Positions 1 to 6,918 of a stretch of 11,236 nucleotides of DNA are shown here, in pieces; position 1 is the first letter of the stretch, and each line of letters begins with the position of its first letter. The notes beneath the pieces were generated by a model. That model saw only the letters and a list, made by a program, of their open reading frames with translations. It made no database searches and was not told the origin of the DNA. The translations under genes were made by a program, and so were the position numbers. The DNA lies in contig DJRI01000002.1 in the NCBI GenBank assembly GCA_002440045.1, positions 4,120-15,355 of the forward strand. Reading direction: 5' to 3'. The DNA is from Ruminococcaceae bacterium UBA6364 (lineage in GTDB: Bacteria; Bacillota; Clostridia; Oscillospirales; Acutalibacteraceae).

Positions 1-41
1 TATAATCGCGGCGAAGCCGCGTGCTAAAAGCTAACAGCTCG
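1..41 (-). repeat. intergenic hairpin plus heptamer element, cut by the window edge
   Basis: Read on the minus strand, this stretch holds heptamers TTAGCTT (28-34) and TTAGCAC (21-27), then a perfect 6-bp hairpin CGCGGC-TTC-GCCGCG (7-21), then ATTATA at the edge. The same order (TTAGC heptamers, CGCGGC hairpin, GATTATA) recurs on the plus strand at 10722-10769. It lies 10 bp after the lyase stop codon. The hairpin might help end that transcript, but it has no T-tract, so I call it a repeat and not a terminator. Confidence 0.7.
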
Positions 42-51
42 TCGTGCGCGC

Positions 52-1746
52 TCATCCTTTCGGAAAATCCGTTGCAGTTTTGCCGTAATAGGCGAATGTT
101 ACGCGGTTATTTTCGTCAAGCTCTGCAAAAACGGGAAGCTGAAGCTCGCGTTTTTTCATATTTTCTTTCATTCCGAAAACAAGCTTTAAAAGCTCCTCGT
201 CAAAAATCGGTCTGTTTGAAGAATTATCCGCAATTTCATAAAACGCCTTGTCGCCCGAAACAAGCTGAACGCCCGAATTGCAAGTAAAGCAGTTATATTT
301 TGAAAAGATTTTACCGTCGGGGTCGGCAATAAGGGTGTAGTCGTGAAGCGCGCGAAGATTTTCGACCTCTTCTTCGCTTGACGGCACAAAAACGGTTATT
401 TTATTATCTTTTTTCTCTTTAATTTTGTCAAGGAATGTGAAAAGCTCTTCGGAAAATACAGAGCCGACGGGTCTTGAAAACGCAACAAGCTTTTTGCATT
501 TTTCGTCGCCCGCATCATTGAAAATCACGCCGTTTTCAAGCGTAATGTGAATAGGTCTGCCGTGTTCTTTTTCCTCTTCTCTGCGGCGCTCAACACCGCG
601 TTTGAAGCGGAAAAGCGCCTTTTCGAGCGTGTTTTTTGCACAGGCAAGGTTAATTCTTTGAAAGCCCCTGCCCGCAATGCCGAACATTTCGCCGTTGTCA
701 AGGAATATTTTTTCGCCTTCAAGAATTTCGCGCATTTCTTCGTGTGTAAACCCGAGTCCGCGCACGTCTATCCACTGAAGATATGTGCCTTCAAGCGGCG
801 AACAGACGACCTCGGGGAAGTTCTCTTTCATAAAGCTTTCAACAAGCTCTGCGTTTTCTTTTATTACGGGCAAAAGCTCCAAAAGCCAGTCTTCGCACTT
901 GTTATATGCCGCCTCGCACGCAGTATAAGCAAAAATATTAAGGTGAAAATGCACGTTGATTGCGGCGGCAAGCTTCATTTTGTCACGAAAAGCCTTGTTC
1001 GGAATAATTATGTTTGAGCACTGAAGCCCCGCAAGGTTAAACGTTTTGCTGGGCGCGGTGCAAACGGCGCAGTTATTTTTGATTTCGTCGCCGAGTGTCG
1101 CTAACACCGTGTGCTTTACCCCGGGCATAATAAGGTCGTTGTGAATTTCGTCGTCGATTACAAACACGTTGTTTTCACAGCAAACGTCAGCAATGAATTT
1201 TAACTCCTCTTCTGTCCAGACCTTTCCGACGGGGTTGTGTGGGTTCGACAAAAGAAGCGCGGTTACGTCTTTTCTGGCGGCTTTTTTCTTAAAATCCTCG
1301 CGGTCGATTTCATAAACGCCGTTTTTGTTAATAAGCTCTGAATAAACAATGTGCCTGCCCATTGCCGTGACCGACACGTCAAAAGGATAGTAAACGGGCG
1401 TTAAAATAAGCACGGCTTCGTTTGCGTTTGTAACCGCCGTTGTTAAAAGCTCCAGTGCGTCAACAACGCCCGGCGTAGTAACAATCCACTCTTTTTTAAC
1501 GTCAAAGCTGTGGCGGCGCTTCTGCCACGAAATTACCGCGTCAAAATAGCGCTCGGTGGGGTTTGTATAGCCGAGAATCGAGTTTTCCGCAAGCTCTTTA
1601 AGCGCGGTTTTTATTTCGGGCGCGGTGTAAAACTCCATATCCGCAACCGAAAGCGGAACAAATTCGCTTGTTGTGCCCTCGGTCCATTTTGCGGCGCCGT
1701 CGCGGCTGCGGTCGGGAACGCTTGTAAAATCGTATTTTCTGTTCAT
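52..1746 (-). CDS. MalY/PatB-family PLP C-S lyase with C-terminal thioredoxin-fold-like domain
   Basis: Residues 1-390 are a fold-type I PLP enzyme of the MalY/PatB (cystathionine beta-lyase) group. Visible motifs are SNPHNPVG (167-174), DDEIH (198-202) with the Asp expected to bind the pyridine nitrogen, SKTFNLAG (233-240) with Schiff-base Lys234, and R364 near FQRIN for the substrate carboxylate. Family members split cystathionine or related S-conjugates into a thiol, pyruvate and ammonia in the cytosol. About 390 residues is normal; this protein has 564. The extra 405-564 reads like a peroxiredoxin/thioredoxin fold: a strand and helix at 418-442, a VFVPSSEEE strand, LIADPDGKIFSKY (472-484), then CFTC (486-489). 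The usual N-terminal cysteine site appears as RPVGSVFS, without cysteine. The start is supported by AAAGAGG 8 nt upstream. It follows the LysR gene by 27 bp, probably in one operon. The lyase call is firm at family level; the substrate and the role of the extra domain are unknown. Confidence 0.9.
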   Translation of the reverse strand: MNRKYDFTSVPDRSRDGAAKWTEGTTSEFVPLSVADMEFYTAPEIKTALKELAENSILGYTNPTERYFDAVISWQKRRHSFDVKKEWIVTTPGVVDALELLTTAVTNANEAVLILTPVYYPFDVSVTAMGRHIVYSELINKNGVYEIDREDFKKKAARKDVTALLLSNPHNPVGKVWTEEELKFIADVCCENNVFVIDDEIHNDLIMPGVKHTVLATLGDEIKNNCAVCTAPSKTFNLAGLQCSNIIIPNKAFRDKMKLAAAINVHFHLNIFAYTACEAAYNKCEDWLLELLPVIKENAELVESFMKENFPEVVCSPLEGTYLQWIDVRGLGFTHEEMREILEGEKIFLDNGEMFGIAGRGFQRINLACAKNTLEKALFRFKRGVERRREEEKEHGRPIHITLENGVIFNDAGDEKCKKLVAFSRPVGSVFSEELFTFLDKIKEKKDNKITVFVPSSEEEVENLRALHDYTLIADPDGKIFSKYNCFTCNSGVQLVSGDKAFYEIADNSSNRPIFDEELLKLVFGMKENMKKRELQLPVFAELDENNRVTFAYYGKTATDFPKG

Positions 1747-1773
1747 ATAAATACCTCTTTCCCTGTTTAACAG

Positions 1774-2688
1774 TCAAAACCGTGCAGGGTTTGACTGCTT
1801 TATACCTAAACTTCTGTAAGTTTTTATTATATCCGACAAAAGGTCGGTGTTTGCAAAATCCTTGTTATAAATGATTTTTGTCTCGCGCACCATACTCAGA
1901 TTTTCAATCGGCAAAGCGGTGATTTTGCCCTTTTTAATTTCGTCCATGCACGCGCTCCCCGGGAGGATTGACACGCCGAGATTTTTTCTTATAAGGTCTT
2001 TTATCGTCGCAATGTTGTCAACTTCGAGCATTATGTTAAAATCGCCGACCGACACGTTGTTGCTTTCAAGCGTCGAGTCAAAAAGCTTTCGCGTGGCTGA
2101 AGAGGGCGTGCGAAGAATCATTTTTTGCTTTTTTAAGTCGCTTAACGTTACAACGCCCTTTTTTGCAAGCGGATTGCCCGTTGCCATTATACACATAAGG
2201 CAGTCGGTGTCAAGAAGCATTGAATTATAGCGCGGGTCCGAAAAAGAACCGTCAACAACGGCAAGGTCAATCTCGTAATTGCCGAGCATATCATAAAGAT
2301 TATTTATGGTATCAGTAAAAAGTATTATTTTTGTGCCGCTTTTTTCACTGCCGTATTTTGCAAGAGCCTCTGCCGTTAAATTGCTTTCGGAGGTGTGCGT
2401 AATGCCCACCCTAAGAACAGAAATATGCTTTTCGGAATTTTTGATTTCAAGCAGCATTTTTTCGTTTAACGACTTAAATCTGCGCGCATATTTTACCGCA
2501 ATTTCGCCTTGCGGCGTAAGCTTTAACCCGTCGCGCCCGCGAACGAACAGCGGTGCGCCGATTTCATCTTCTAAAAGCTTTATGTGGCGGCTTGCCGCAG
2601 GCTGAGTTAAAGACAGCTCATCGGCGGCACGCGTTATGTTGCGGTGCTCCGCCACTGAAAGAAGCGTTTCTATTTTGTTGCCGAGCAT
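1774..2688 (-). CDS. LysR-family transcriptional regulator
   Basis: This is a 304-residue LysR-type regulator of normal family length. The N-terminal winged helix-turn-helix covers about residues 3-65, with the signature AADELSLTQPAASRHIKLLE at 21-40 and LFVRGRDGLKLTPQG at 47-61. A linker helix follows, then an effector domain from about residue 88 (VLRVGITHTSES) to the end. I chose ATG 2688 because GGTGAT sits 6 nt upstream; the in-frame TTG at 2721 has no good ribosome binding site. The C-S lyase gene follows 27 bp downstream on the same strand, and the antiporter operon diverges upstream. LysR proteins commonly bind between divergent genes and repress themselves, so it may control the lyase, the antiporter operon or both. 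Its small-molecule effector cannot be read from the sequence; a sulfur compound is a guess based only on the lyase. Confidence 0.92.
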   Translation of the reverse strand: MLGNKIETLLSVAEHRNITRAADELSLTQPAASRHIKLLEDEIGAPLFVRGRDGLKLTPQGEIAVKYARRFKSLNEKMLLEIKNSEKHISVLRVGITHTSESNLTAEALAKYGSEKSGTKIILFTDTINNLYDMLGNYEIDLAVVDGSFSDPRYNSMLLDTDCLMCIMATGNPLAKKGVVTLSDLKKQKMILRTPSSATRKLFDSTLESNNVSVGDFNIMLEVDNIATIKDLIRKNLGVSILPGSACMDEIKKGKITALPIENLSMVRETKIIYNKDFANTDLLSDIIKTYRSLGIKQSNPARF

Positions 2689-2725
2689 ACTATCACCATA
2701 AAGAAAATTTATTGTGTGCAAAATA

Positions 2726-2753
2726 AATATAATTTGCTTTTATCTTTATTCAA
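2726..2753 (-). promoter_or_regulatory. promoter of the LysR-lyase operon
   Basis: On the minus strand, a -35 TTGAAT (2753-2748) and a -10 TATATT (2731-2726) are 16 bp apart. Transcription would start near 2719, giving a leader of about 30 nt before ATG 2688. The spacer overlaps the plus-strand promoter for the antiporter. An AT-rich dyad (ATAAA 2723-2727, TTTAT 2739-2743) lies across both and is a possible operator. Confidence 0.6.
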
Positions 2754-2762
2754 GTATATCAT
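2734..2762 (+). promoter_or_regulatory. promoter of the antiporter-mgtC operon
   Basis: TTGCTT (2734-2739), a 17-bp spacer and TATCAT (2757-2762) form a moderate sigma-A type promoter on the plus strand. A start near 2769 would give a leader of about 95 nt containing the hairpin at 2820-2836. Its core overlaps the divergent LysR promoter, so the two probably cannot be occupied at once. Confidence 0.5.
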
Positions 2763-2819
2763 ATAGCGGTACTCTTTTTCAAGAGCTGTTCATACATATA
2801 TTAAAAATATCAAAAATAC

Positions 2820-2841
2820 GTCGCCTCGGGGGCGGCTTTTT
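2820..2841 (+). terminator. terminator-like hairpin in the antiporter leader (possible attenuator)
   Basis: A 6-bp GC-rich stem (GTCGCC 2820-2825 with GGCGGC 2831-2836, one G-T pair, 5-nt loop) is followed directly by five T. This is the form of an intrinsic terminator, yet it lies downstream of the only visible plus-strand promoter and 23 nt before the likely start codon. No complete upstream plus-strand gene needs it. It may therefore act as a leader attenuator or control ribosome access. On the minus strand it is followed by GTATTTTTG, so it might also stop antisense reading. Confidence 0.5.
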
Positions 2842-2864
2842 ATATTGCATCGGGAGTGTTTTTG

Positions 2865-4319
2865 TTGACCGACATATTTGAAAAATTCAATATCGACTCA
2901 ACCGTGTCGCAGATAATAATTTCTGTGGCGCTTATGCTTTTCGGCGGATTTTTAATGACGCGCCTTACAAAACGTTTAAGACTGCCGAACGTCACGGCGT
3001 ATATAACCGCGGGCATAATTTTAGGGCCGTTTTGCCTTAACCTTGTGCCGCACGCGATTATTGAGGGAATGGATTTTATAGCCGACGTTGCGCTTGCGTT
3101 CATCGCTTTTTCAACGGGCGAGTTTTTTAAAATATCAACTCTTAAAAAGAACGGCGCAAAGGTTGTTGTAATAACCGTGCTTGAAGCGTGCCTCGCTTCT
3201 GCGGCGGTGTTTGTCGTGACTTATTGCATAATGGGGCTTGACCTTAATTTTTCTGTTGTAATAGCGGCGCTTGCGTCTGCAACCGCGCCTGCCTCGACCG
3301 TAATGACAATAAGACAGACAAAGGCAAAGGGCGATTTTGTAGATACGCTTCTTCAGGTGGTTGCGCTTGACGACGTTGTGGGTCTTGTGGCTTACAGCGC
3401 GGCGATTTCAATTGCGCTTGCATCTCTTACGGGCAAATTCAGCGCGGGCGATATAATAAAACCGATAGTCGCAAACGTTGCCGTTTTTGCGCTCGGCGCG
3501 CTTTTCGGATTGTTTTTAAAGCTTCTTTTGCAAAAGCGCTCAACGGATAACCGCCTTATAGTTTCAATCGCACTGCTGTTTGCATTTTGCGGAATTTGCA
3601 CGCTGTTTGACGTTTCGCCGCTTTTGGGGTGTATGTCAATGGGCATGGTCTATATAAACATCACCGACGACGAACGCCTGTTTAAACAGCTCAACTATTT
3701 TTCGCCGCCCATATTGCTGCTTTTCTTCGTCCGCTCGGGGCTTAATTTTGACCTTGAAGCGCTTTTCAACCCTTCGGGGAGCGTTGGCAGCTTTTCGCTT
3801 CTTACGGTCGGCGTGGTCTACTTTTTAGTAAGAATTGTCGGCAAATATCTCGGCGCGTTTCTCGGCTGCTTAATAACAAAAAAAGACAGGCGCGTAAGAA
3901 ATTATCTCGGGCTTGCGCTCGTGCCTCAGGCGGGTGTTGCAATAGGCCTTGCCGCAATGGGCGCAAGAACGCTCGGCGGCGAAGCGGGCAACTCGCTTGA
4001 AACGATAATTCTTGCGTCAAGCGTTTTGTATGAGCTGATAGGCCCGGCGTGCGCAAAGCTTTCGCTTTATCTTTCAAAATCGTATTCGACAAAGCTTGAA
4101 GACATTGTTCCCGACGAAGCGCCCGAAAGCGAAGAAAAGAAAAAGACCGAGGTTGAGCGGCTTATTGAAAAAATAAATGCCATTCAGAAAGAACTGCCCG
4201 AGCACGCCGACCCTTATTATGAAGATGAAGAGGCGTTTTCGGAGGGCGCAGAAGAGCATTTTGCCATGATGAACGCGGCACTGCCGCAAAAAAGAAGAGG
4301 AAGAAGGTCTTTTAGATGA
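2865..4319 (+). CDS. cation:proton antiporter, CPA2-type (Na+/H+ exchanger family)
   Basis: This polytopic membrane protein of the sodium/proton exchanger superfamily has about 12-13 hydrophobic segments over its first 405 residues. The positions below are from this TTG start. Family signs are SATAPASTVMTIRQ (138-151), the ion-binding helix VVALDDVVGLV (165-175) with two adjacent Asp residues (169-170) as in electrogenic CPA2 proteins, and FFVRSGLNFDLEAL (287-300). The last 75 or so residues form a charged, acidic cytoplasmic tail ending in KRRGRRSFR, with no recognisable TrkA-N or USP domain. It should exchange Na+ or K+ for protons at the inner membrane; the ion cannot be assigned. GGGAG at 2852-2856 fits TTG 2865 with 8 nt spacing and would overlap the in-frame GTG at 2856. 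TTG 2862 is also possible. The stop overlaps the next start (ATGA), indicating translational coupling. Confidence 0.9.
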   Translation: MTDIFEKFNIDSTVSQIIISVALMLFGGFLMTRLTKRLRLPNVTAYITAGIILGPFCLNLVPHAIIEGMDFIADVALAFIAFSTGEFFKISTLKKNGAKVVVITVLEACLASAAVFVVTYCIMGLDLNFSVVIAALASATAPASTVMTIRQTKAKGDFVDTLLQVVALDDVVGLVAYSAAISIALASLTGKFSAGDIIKPIVANVAVFALGALFGLFLKLLLQKRSTDNRLIVSIALLFAFCGICTLFDVSPLLGCMSMGMVYINITDDERLFKQLNYFSPPILLLFFVRSGLNFDLEALFNPSGSVGSFSLLTVGVVYFLVRIVGKYLGAFLGCLITKKDRRVRNYLGLALVPQAGVAIGLAAMGARTLGGEAGNSLETIILASSVLYELIGPACAKLSLYLSKSYSTKLEDIVPDEAPESEEKKKTEVERLIEKINAIQKELPEHADPYYEDEEAFSEGAEEHFAMMNAALPQKRRGRRSFR

Positions 4320-5056
4320 ATATTTTAAACGGCGCCGTCGCCCTTGACCCGATAGCCGAGCTTTTGGGCGATTGGTCAAAGGGAATTAACGTATATTCGG
4401 CTCTTTTAAGAATTGTTTTAATAATCGTGCTTTCGTCTGTCATCGGGTGCGAGCGCTCAAGCAAGCGCCATTCGGCGGGACTTAGGACGTTTATTCTTAT
4501 TTCGTTCGCTTCAACGGTCACAATAATGCTTGATATTTTTCTTATGAGCGCCTATTCTTTCGGAATGCCGCTGCTTTCAGCCGCAACGCTTATTTCAGCC
4601 GCGATTGTCAGCGTAAACTCAATTCTTTTCAGCTCGCGCAGTCAGATAAAAGGACTTACAACATCTGCGGGGCTTTGGGCGTGCACAATGCTCGGTTTTG
4701 CCGCGGGCGCGGGACTTTATACGGTAACGCTTATAGTCTTTTTTGCGATGCTCTGCATTCTTGCGGGCTTCCCGTCGATAGAAACATATCTTAAAAACCG
4801 CTCGAACCACTTTGAAATACATCTTGAGCTTAAAAGCAGCGAATATTTAAGGGATTTTGTAACCGTCAGCAGACGGCTGGGGCTTAGAATAGACGATATT
4901 GAAATGAACGGCGCTTATGTCGGCTCGGGGCTGAGCGTTTATACAATAACGTTTACAATAAACAGCAGTGAACTGAAAAAATACAAAACCCACCGCGAAA
5001 TCGTCGAAGCGATAAGCTCGCTTGACTATATCTATTACATCGAAGAAATGCGATAA
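4316..5056 (+). CDS. MgtC/SapB-family membrane protein
   Basis: The protein has 246 residues: an N-terminal membrane domain with about five hydrophobic segments (25-155), then a soluble C-terminal domain (165-246) with the ACT-like alternating strands common in longer MgtC homologues. Family motifs are IGCERSSKRHSAGLRTF (43-59) and KGLTTSAGLWAC (112-123). The glycine-rich segment usual between them (GIGFLGAG in typical members) reads AAIVSVNS at about 96-103, so this is a diverged member. MgtC proteins in pathogens support growth at low Mg2+ and can inhibit the F-type ATP synthase. Whether this branch does so is unknown. It starts inside the antiporter stop codon (ATGA), with GAAGG about 9 nt upstream, so the pair is translated as one unit. 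A strong terminator follows 19 bp after the stop. Confidence 0.88.
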   Translation: MNILNGAVALDPIAELLGDWSKGINVYSALLRIVLIIVLSSVIGCERSSKRHSAGLRTFILISFASTVTIMLDIFLMSAYSFGMPLLSAATLISAAIVSVNSILFSSRSQIKGLTTSAGLWACTMLGFAAGAGLYTVTLIVFFAMLCILAGFPSIETYLKNRSNHFEIHLELKSSEYLRDFVTVSRRLGLRIDDIEMNGAYVGSGLSVYTITFTINSSELKKYKTHREIVEAISSLDYIYYIEEMR

Positions 5057-5075
5057 ACGCACAAAACACGAAAAT

Positions 5076-5117
5076 ACCGCTTACTCAAAAAACAATGGGT
5101 AAGTGGTTTTTGTTTTT
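5076..5117. terminator. bidirectional terminator between convergent mgtC and ATPase genes
   Basis: An 11-bp stem (5076-5086 with 5097-5107, including two G-T pairs) and a 10-nt A-rich loop are followed by TTTTGTTTTT on the plus strand. The stem lies between two convergent genes and the ATPase stop codon lies in the T-run. On the minus strand the stem is followed by ATTTTCGTGTTTTG, so it probably serves both directions. Confidence 0.9.
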
Positions 5118-6474
5118 ATTTCGGTGAAAGCGTACCGTCTTTAAGGTCTTTTGCAACAAAGGGGATAAAATAGAACGGAACGGTAAGCAACTTTTGCGCT
5201 TCGCTGTAGCCGTAGTTGTTTTTTGAAACCTTAATTGCAAAATCAAACTTGTTGTGGTTTGAAAACTTTTCAAGCGAATTAAGAGTACCTTTGCCCTTTT
5301 TTACGTCAATCGGATAAAGCTTGCCGTTTGATTCTGTAATAAACTCAAGCTCCGAAGAAAGCTTGCCGCGCCAATAAAAAAGCTTGTGACCTTTCGCAAC
5401 AAGCTCGTTTGCGACAAAGTTTTCAAAAAATATACCCGAAAGCGAAACATCCCGTTCGTTTGAAATGAACGCGGCGGCGTTTATGCCGCTTTGATAAGAA
5501 AACATTCCTATATCGCCGAGAAACAGACGGAAAAGGCTGTCGGAGTCCTGCATAAGCGGCAACGTAATGTGCTCTTTAAGCTGAAACGACAGGTTGACGA
5601 TATGAGCCATTGAAAGCCACTGTATTGACGTTTCATAGTCACGCGTTCTGCTGTTTTTCTCAATAAGCCCGGGTGAAAAGTTTTTAGACTCCTTGTTAAG
5701 CTCTTTATATATATTTGAAAAAAGATTGCGCGAACGAAGAAGCGCTTCACGGCTTGCCTGATAAAGCTCCATATCGGAAAGATAGTTTTCATAAAGCACG
5801 CCGAGCGTTTCCCGCGACTGTAAAAGATTGCCGTCCTCAACAAAGATACGCACGGCTTCGGGCATTCCGCCGACAAGCAGATATTTGTAGACCTGCTCAA
5901 GAGCCAATTCGTGAATTTTAGTTTCAAGCGGTTTTTTTTCGTCGTATGCCGTTTTTACTTTTTCATAAAGAGTTTTGTTGCTGTTAAGCAAAAATTCGTC
6001 AAAGCTCATCGGGAAAACGGTTAGCTGATTGATTTTTCCCACGGGGAAAAGAAATTTGCCGTGCGCACCGCGTTTGTCGGTTTCGCGCTGAATTTTAATT
6101 CTAACCATAGAGCCGGTGGCGATAACGGGGATATTTTCAAAATCCTGACAAAAGTATTTAAGTGACGAAATGATATTGGGGCATTCCTGCACCTCGTCAA
6201 AAATCAAAAGTGTGTTTTCGTCGATTTGTCTGTTCTTTAAAAGCGAAATATATTCGATGATTTTTTTTGCATTTGCCGTTTCGGCGCAAAAAGCGGCGAT
6301 TTCATCTTCTATTTTGCAGTCTATATAAATATAGTTGCTTTTATAATAGGCTTCGGCAAAAATATTTTTTATGAGATATGTTTTTCCGACCTGCCTTGCG
6401 CCCCAGACAATAAGCGGTTTTCGGTATTCGCTGTTTTTCCAGGCGACAAGCTGATTTAAAGCGTTGCGTTCCAT
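5116..6474 (-). CDS. AAA-family ATPase with DUF4143 C-terminal domain
   Basis: The 452-residue protein has the AAA_14 plus DUF4143 layout. Walker A is GARQVGKT (25-32), Walker B LLIFDEVQ (89-96), and a sensor-like stretch IATGSM covers 118-123. VGGMPEAV (201-208) is the conserved stretch that joins the ATPase to the second half. The C-terminus has a restriction-nuclease-like core: E352, SSELEF (373-378), then IDVKKGK (389-395), matching the E-xD/E-xK pattern of the PD-(D/E)xK fold. Length is normal and the protein is soluble. Many gut bacteria carry several copies, and their function is not established. Start ATG 6474 has GGAGGAG only 2 nt away, a tight but usable spacing. It is transcribed alone from its own promoter and has no co-directional partner, so context gives no hint of its substrate. 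Confidence 0.9.
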   Translation of the reverse strand: MERNALNQLVAWKNSEYRKPLIVWGARQVGKTYLIKNIFAEAYYKSNYIYIDCKIEDEIAAFCAETANAKKIIEYISLLKNRQIDENTLLIFDEVQECPNIISSLKYFCQDFENIPVIATGSMVRIKIQRETDKRGAHGKFLFPVGKINQLTVFPMSFDEFLLNSNKTLYEKVKTAYDEKKPLETKIHELALEQVYKYLLVGGMPEAVRIFVEDGNLLQSRETLGVLYENYLSDMELYQASREALLRSRNLFSNIYKELNKESKNFSPGLIEKNSRTRDYETSIQWLSMAHIVNLSFQLKEHITLPLMQDSDSLFRLFLGDIGMFSYQSGINAAAFISNERDVSLSGIFFENFVANELVAKGHKLFYWRGKLSSELEFITESNGKLYPIDVKKGKGTLNSLEKFSNHNKFDFAIKVSKNNYGYSEAQKLLTVPFYFIPFVAKDLKDGTLSPK

Positions 6475-6481
6475 AACTCCT

Positions 6482-6522
6482 CCGACAATCGGTAAAATTA
6501 AGGCTTGCAGAGCCGAACCGAT
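6482..6522 (-). promoter_or_regulatory. ATPase leader with alternative short hairpins beside the ribosome binding site
   Basis: In the 48-nt leader, ATCGGT (6522-6517) can pair with ACCGAT (6493-6488). The second arm can instead enter a small hairpin, CCGA-TTG-TCGG (6492-6482), that touches the AGGAG ribosome binding site. The two pairings exclude each other. The stems are short, so regulation by them is only a suggestion. Confidence 0.3.
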
Positions 6523-6528
6523 ACCTAA

Positions 6529-6557
6529 AGTATACCACGCTTTTTTTTGAATATCAA
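6529..6557 (-). promoter_or_regulatory. near-consensus promoter of the ATPase gene
   Basis: TTGATA (6557-6552), a 17-bp spacer and TATACT (6534-6529) differ from consensus by one base in each hexamer. The start would be near 6522, about 48 nt before the ATPase ATG. The 33-bp repeat array begins 17 bp upstream of the -35 box. Confidence 0.8.
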
Positions 6558-6574
6558 GGCGAAAATATAATTAC

Positions 6575-6739
6575 TTGCACAAATTCGGGTGTTATTTTGC
6601 CTATTGTTTGCACAAATAACGGCTTTTTTCGGCACATTATTTGCACGATTTTAGGCTTTTTTGAGGGCGTTATTTGCACAAATTCAGGGGTTTTTGAGAA
6701 TGTTGTTTTCACATTTTAAGCTTTTCCGTGAAAAATGCA
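6575..6739. repeat. five-unit 33-bp tandem repeat with TTGCAC box
   Basis: Units begin at 6575, 6608, 6641, 6674 and 6707, each exactly 33 bp apart. The first four start with TTGCAC; the fifth, degenerate, with TTTCAC. Units 1, 2 and 4 share TTGCACAAAT, part of an imperfect dyad TTTG-CA-CAAA. Within the first four units GG at positions 14-15, G25 and the final TT(A/G)T are also kept, with a T-rich run at 18-22. There are no spacers, so this is not CRISPR. It lies directly upstream of the ATPase promoter and could be an array of protein-binding sites or a decayed coding repeat. Confidence 0.85.
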
Positions 6740-6860
6740 TTTTTAAAAGAGATGTTTTCGGCTGTTTGGTCTTTGGCATAAGAGCGTTGAACCGGTACAG
6801 TTTTAAACCGCCCGCTTTTCGCCGTTACTGCGTCAAAAAAGTTTTGTAAGGGGAAAATAT

Positions 6861-6894
6861 AAAAAACCGCACTCTTTTCGGAATGCGGTTTTTT
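6861..6894. terminator. bidirectional intrinsic terminator after the MFS-glycosidase operon
   Basis: A perfect 11-bp stem (6861-6871 with 6884-6894) has A6 on the left arm and T6 on the right, enclosing a 12-nt loop. It works in principle on both strands. The natural client is the minus-strand operon whose last stop codon is at 7035; the 140 bp between them hold the hairpin block. Confidence 0.85.
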
Positions 6895-6918
6895 AATTAT
6901 TACTTCACATCATATCAT

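Noticed and set aside
547..1017. A 156-codon plus-strand frame opposite the C-S lyase gene
   Set aside because: It lies wholly antisense to a gene with clear catalytic motifs, and the frame is open only because of that gene's codon use.
2689..2721. N-terminal extension of the LysR protein from a TTG at 2721
   Set aside because: It would start at about the predicted transcription start, and the GGTGAT site serves ATG 2688, where the normal LysR N-terminus begins.
5508..5927. A 139-codon minus-strand frame inside the ATPase gene
   Set aside because: It is in another frame of the DUF4143 gene, has no own start signal and resembles nothing.
6575..6739. CRISPR array
   Set aside because: The 33-bp period is the whole repeat, with no alternation of constant repeat and unique spacer, and no cas gene is present.
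6661..6849. A 62-codon plus-strand frame starting at TTG in the repeat array
   Set aside because: It begins inside the 33-bp repeats just after a TAG at 6652, has no ribosome binding site and resembles no protein.
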